Below, in pieces: positions 62,750 through 64,000 of a stretch of 64,000 nt of DNA (positions are counted from its first letter, which is position 1; every line of letters begins with the position of its first letter). The position numbers were made by a program, and so were the translations under genes. This DNA comes from Estrella lausannensis (GTDB lineage Bacteria; Chlamydiota; Chlamydiia; Chlamydiales; Criblamydiaceae): NCBI RefSeq assembly GCF_900000175.1, contig NZ_CWGJ01000025.1, forward strand, positions 64,396 through 128,395, given 5' to 3'. The notes beneath the pieces were generated by a model that saw only the letters and a program-made list of their open reading frames with translations, did not search any database and had not been told where the DNA came from.

Positions 62750-62858
62750 GGCTGAAAACCCTTGTGTTACAAATTGGTTTTGAATTTTACGGGATTTTTC
62801 AAGCCAAGTCAAAAGAATTCGGAAACGCTTTCGTGGAGCCTGTTCATAACAGAAAAGG

Positions 62859-63014
62859 CATACCGGAAGTGTTTCAAAATTTAGCATGAGGGCTTTGAGA
62901 GAGCCTCCAAGATTTCAGGTTGCCTCATATTTCTAATATTAGGTGATTTGCAATCTTTCGGTTCTGAGAGTTTTTTCAAAGCTCCACGCTAAATGTTGAA
63001 ATACTTTTGGTATA
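62859..63014. repeat. Dispersed palindromic element, long class
   Basis: Outer arms GCATACCGGAAGTGTTTCAAAA and GTTGAAATACTTTTGGTATA. The inner core, read on the minus strand, is GAAAGATTGCAAATC then ACCTAATATTAG then AAATATGAGG, matching the other long copies. It ends 36 bp before parB, so sits on the promoter or leader region of two divergent genes. Confidence 0.88.
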
Positions 63015-63050
63015 AGTCCGCTAACATTACCTTACAGAAACAGGTCGACC

Positions 63051-63848
63051 ATGGAAGAAAATCTGATAGAAGTCCCTCTTTCCGCCATAAAGGCGGGGGG
63101 AGCGCAGCCGAGAAGCCGCTTTGATGAAGAAGAGCTGCAGGAGCTTAAAACATCGATCCGTGAGATCGGCTTGATCCACCCTCCTGTTGTACGCTTAAGT
63201 CAAGACGGTTCGTATGAATTGATATCGGGCGAGAGGCGCTTTCGCGCTTATTCTCTTCTTGGAAAAGAGACAATTCCCGTGATCGTGAAGTCCTTCGATG
63301 ATAAGACCGCGGCCATCGGATCGCTCGTAGAGAATATTCAGAGGGTAGACCTAAACCCGATCGAGGTGGCTGTGGGCATCAAAAGGCTGATGGAAGAGTT
63401 TCAGCTTAGCCAGCAGGATGTGTCTTTAAAAATTGGTAAGGAGAGATCGACTGTCTCCAACTACTTAAGAATTTTGCAACTGCCTGTCTCCATCAGAGAT
63501 AGTTTGCAGAGGAATACGATCACCATGGGACATGCCAAGGCGATTCTTTCAGTGTCTGACGACCACGCCAAGGTCTTACTGCATGAAGCCATTGTCAAAG
63601 ATTCTCTCTCTGTCAGAGAAGCGGAGAAAAAGGCTGCTTCGCTTGAAAAAAAGGTGAAAGAGAGAGCTTTTTTTCTTAAGCAGCGCGATTTTCATCTGGA
63701 AGACATTGAGAGACGGGCTGAAGAGAGGCTTGGCACAAAGGTATGGATTGAGGGGAGTGCCAAAAAAGGCAGGATATCGATCACCTATCACAACCTGGAT
63801 GATCTTGACCGCATTTTGGCTATTTTGGGCATAGCCGACTCTCTGTAA
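63051..63848 (+). CDS. parB: Chromosome partitioning protein ParB
   Basis: 265 residues. N-terminal ParB/Sulfiredoxin-like CTPase domain: IEVPLSAIKAGGAQPRSRFDEEELQEL, PPVVRLSQDGSYELISGERRFRAYSLLG (GERR motif), VENIQRVDLNPIE. The HTH domain (LSQQDVSLKIGKERSTVSNYLRIL) and the segment MGHAKAIL follow. It loads on parS sites and organises the origin with ParA and SMC. No parA is in the window, and no parS-like 16-mer was noticed. Confidence 0.94.
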   Translation: MEENLIEVPLSAIKAGGAQPRSRFDEEELQELKTSIREIGLIHPPVVRLSQDGSYELISGERRFRAYSLLGKETIPVIVKSFDDKTAAIGSLVENIQRVDLNPIEVAVGIKRLMEEFQLSQQDVSLKIGKERSTVSNYLRILQLPVSIRDSLQRNTITMGHAKAILSVSDDHAKVLLHEAIVKDSLSVREAEKKAASLEKKVKERAFFLKQRDFHLEDIERRAEERLGTKVWIEGSAKKGRISITYHNLDDLDRILAILGIADSL

Positions 63849-63869
63849 CCCCTTAATAAGGTGGAGCCG

Positions 63870-64000
63870 ATGCAACCGAAAAATTCCGGTCGCCGCGAAC
63901 GGATTCGTTTTACCGTTCAAGGGATGCGCAGTGTGCGATGCGCGGAAAAAATAGAGGCTTCCTTGCTGAAAATGCAGGGTGTAAAGGATGCATCGGTTAA
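63870..64000 (+). CDS. Heavy-metal-associated domain protein, probably a P1B-type metal ATPase (partial)
   Basis: Starts at the ATG at 63870 with AAGGTGGAG upstream and runs off the window after 43 codons. RIRFTVQGMRSVRCAEKIEASLLKMQGVKDASVN is an HMA domain in outline, but its metal motif GMxCxxC reads GMRSVRC, so the first cysteine is lost. Copper or zinc transporters of the P1B type begin this way. The rest is outside the window. Confidence 0.7.
   Translation, partial: MQPKNSGRRERIRFTVQGMRSVRCAEKIEASLLKMQGVKDASV

Noticed and set aside
16951-63014. The repeats as a CRISPR array
   Set aside because: Copies are scattered over the whole window with kilobases between them and are palindromic without regular spacers.

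Overview
The window reads as a chromosomal segment of an environmental (amoeba-associated) chlamydia. The evidence is the combination of a TLC-family nucleotide transporter relative, an oversized PBP2, a topoisomerase I ending in a SWIB domain, an LplT-PlsC-acyl-ACP synthetase fusion, and the tolQ-tolR-tolA-like-tolB-pal-LysM gene order typical of Chlamydiae. Genes that classical Chlamydia often lack are also present (metK, murI, a Wza/Wzc pair, a hybrid-type histidine kinase). By eye base composition is near 50% GC, which would fit Estrella/Criblamydiaceae or Waddlia-like lineages better than the AT-rich Parachlamydiaceae. The genus is inference only.

Layout: 74-4995 holds the nucleotide-transporter-like protein and PBP2 on +. 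5021-9563 is a tight minus-strand biotin operon, bioB-bioF-bioD-bioA plus a fifth gene with a ferritin-like diiron motif, facing a divergent winged-helix/DUF6314 gene. 10592-16824 (minus) has a PTPMT1-like phosphatase and a metK-wza-like-wzc-like run. 17263-21384 (minus) has a small exported protein and the Aas fusion. 21900-30075 holds a CocE-type hydrolase, a PAS/GAF histidine kinase, a single-domain response regulator, a membrane-anchored ClpB-like AAA+ protein and two unknown proteins. 30227-35374 (minus) is an oligopeptide transporter operon (binding protein and two oversized permeases, no ATPase). 35537-41817 has a solute-binding protein, a SafE/UreH-like membrane protein, two tandem exported GT-B glycosyltransferases, a polytopic membrane protein and a DUF1761 protein. 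41911-44978 is dsbD-tatD. 45569-51283 is the Tol-Pal cluster, followed by murI, a small membrane protein, an exported GT92-like glycosyltransferase and topA-SWIB. 57539-61043 holds an ankyrin protein and a PI3K-like kinase, both effector candidates. The right end has small minus-strand units with strong terminators, a membrane protein, parB and the start of a metal-binding-domain protein.

The most striking non-coding feature is a family of dispersed palindromic elements. About 29 full or partial copies lie in intergenic DNA only. They have inverted ends of the type TATACCGAAAG(T/C)GTCTCAAA and CTTTCGGTATA. Short copies are about 36-77 bp; a long class is about 155-165 bp and carries a second internal palindrome. 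They look like TA-flanked MITEs and fill most of the larger gaps. The most interesting coding observation is the diiron-type protein translationally overlapping bioA, in a biotin operon that shows no bioC/bioH.
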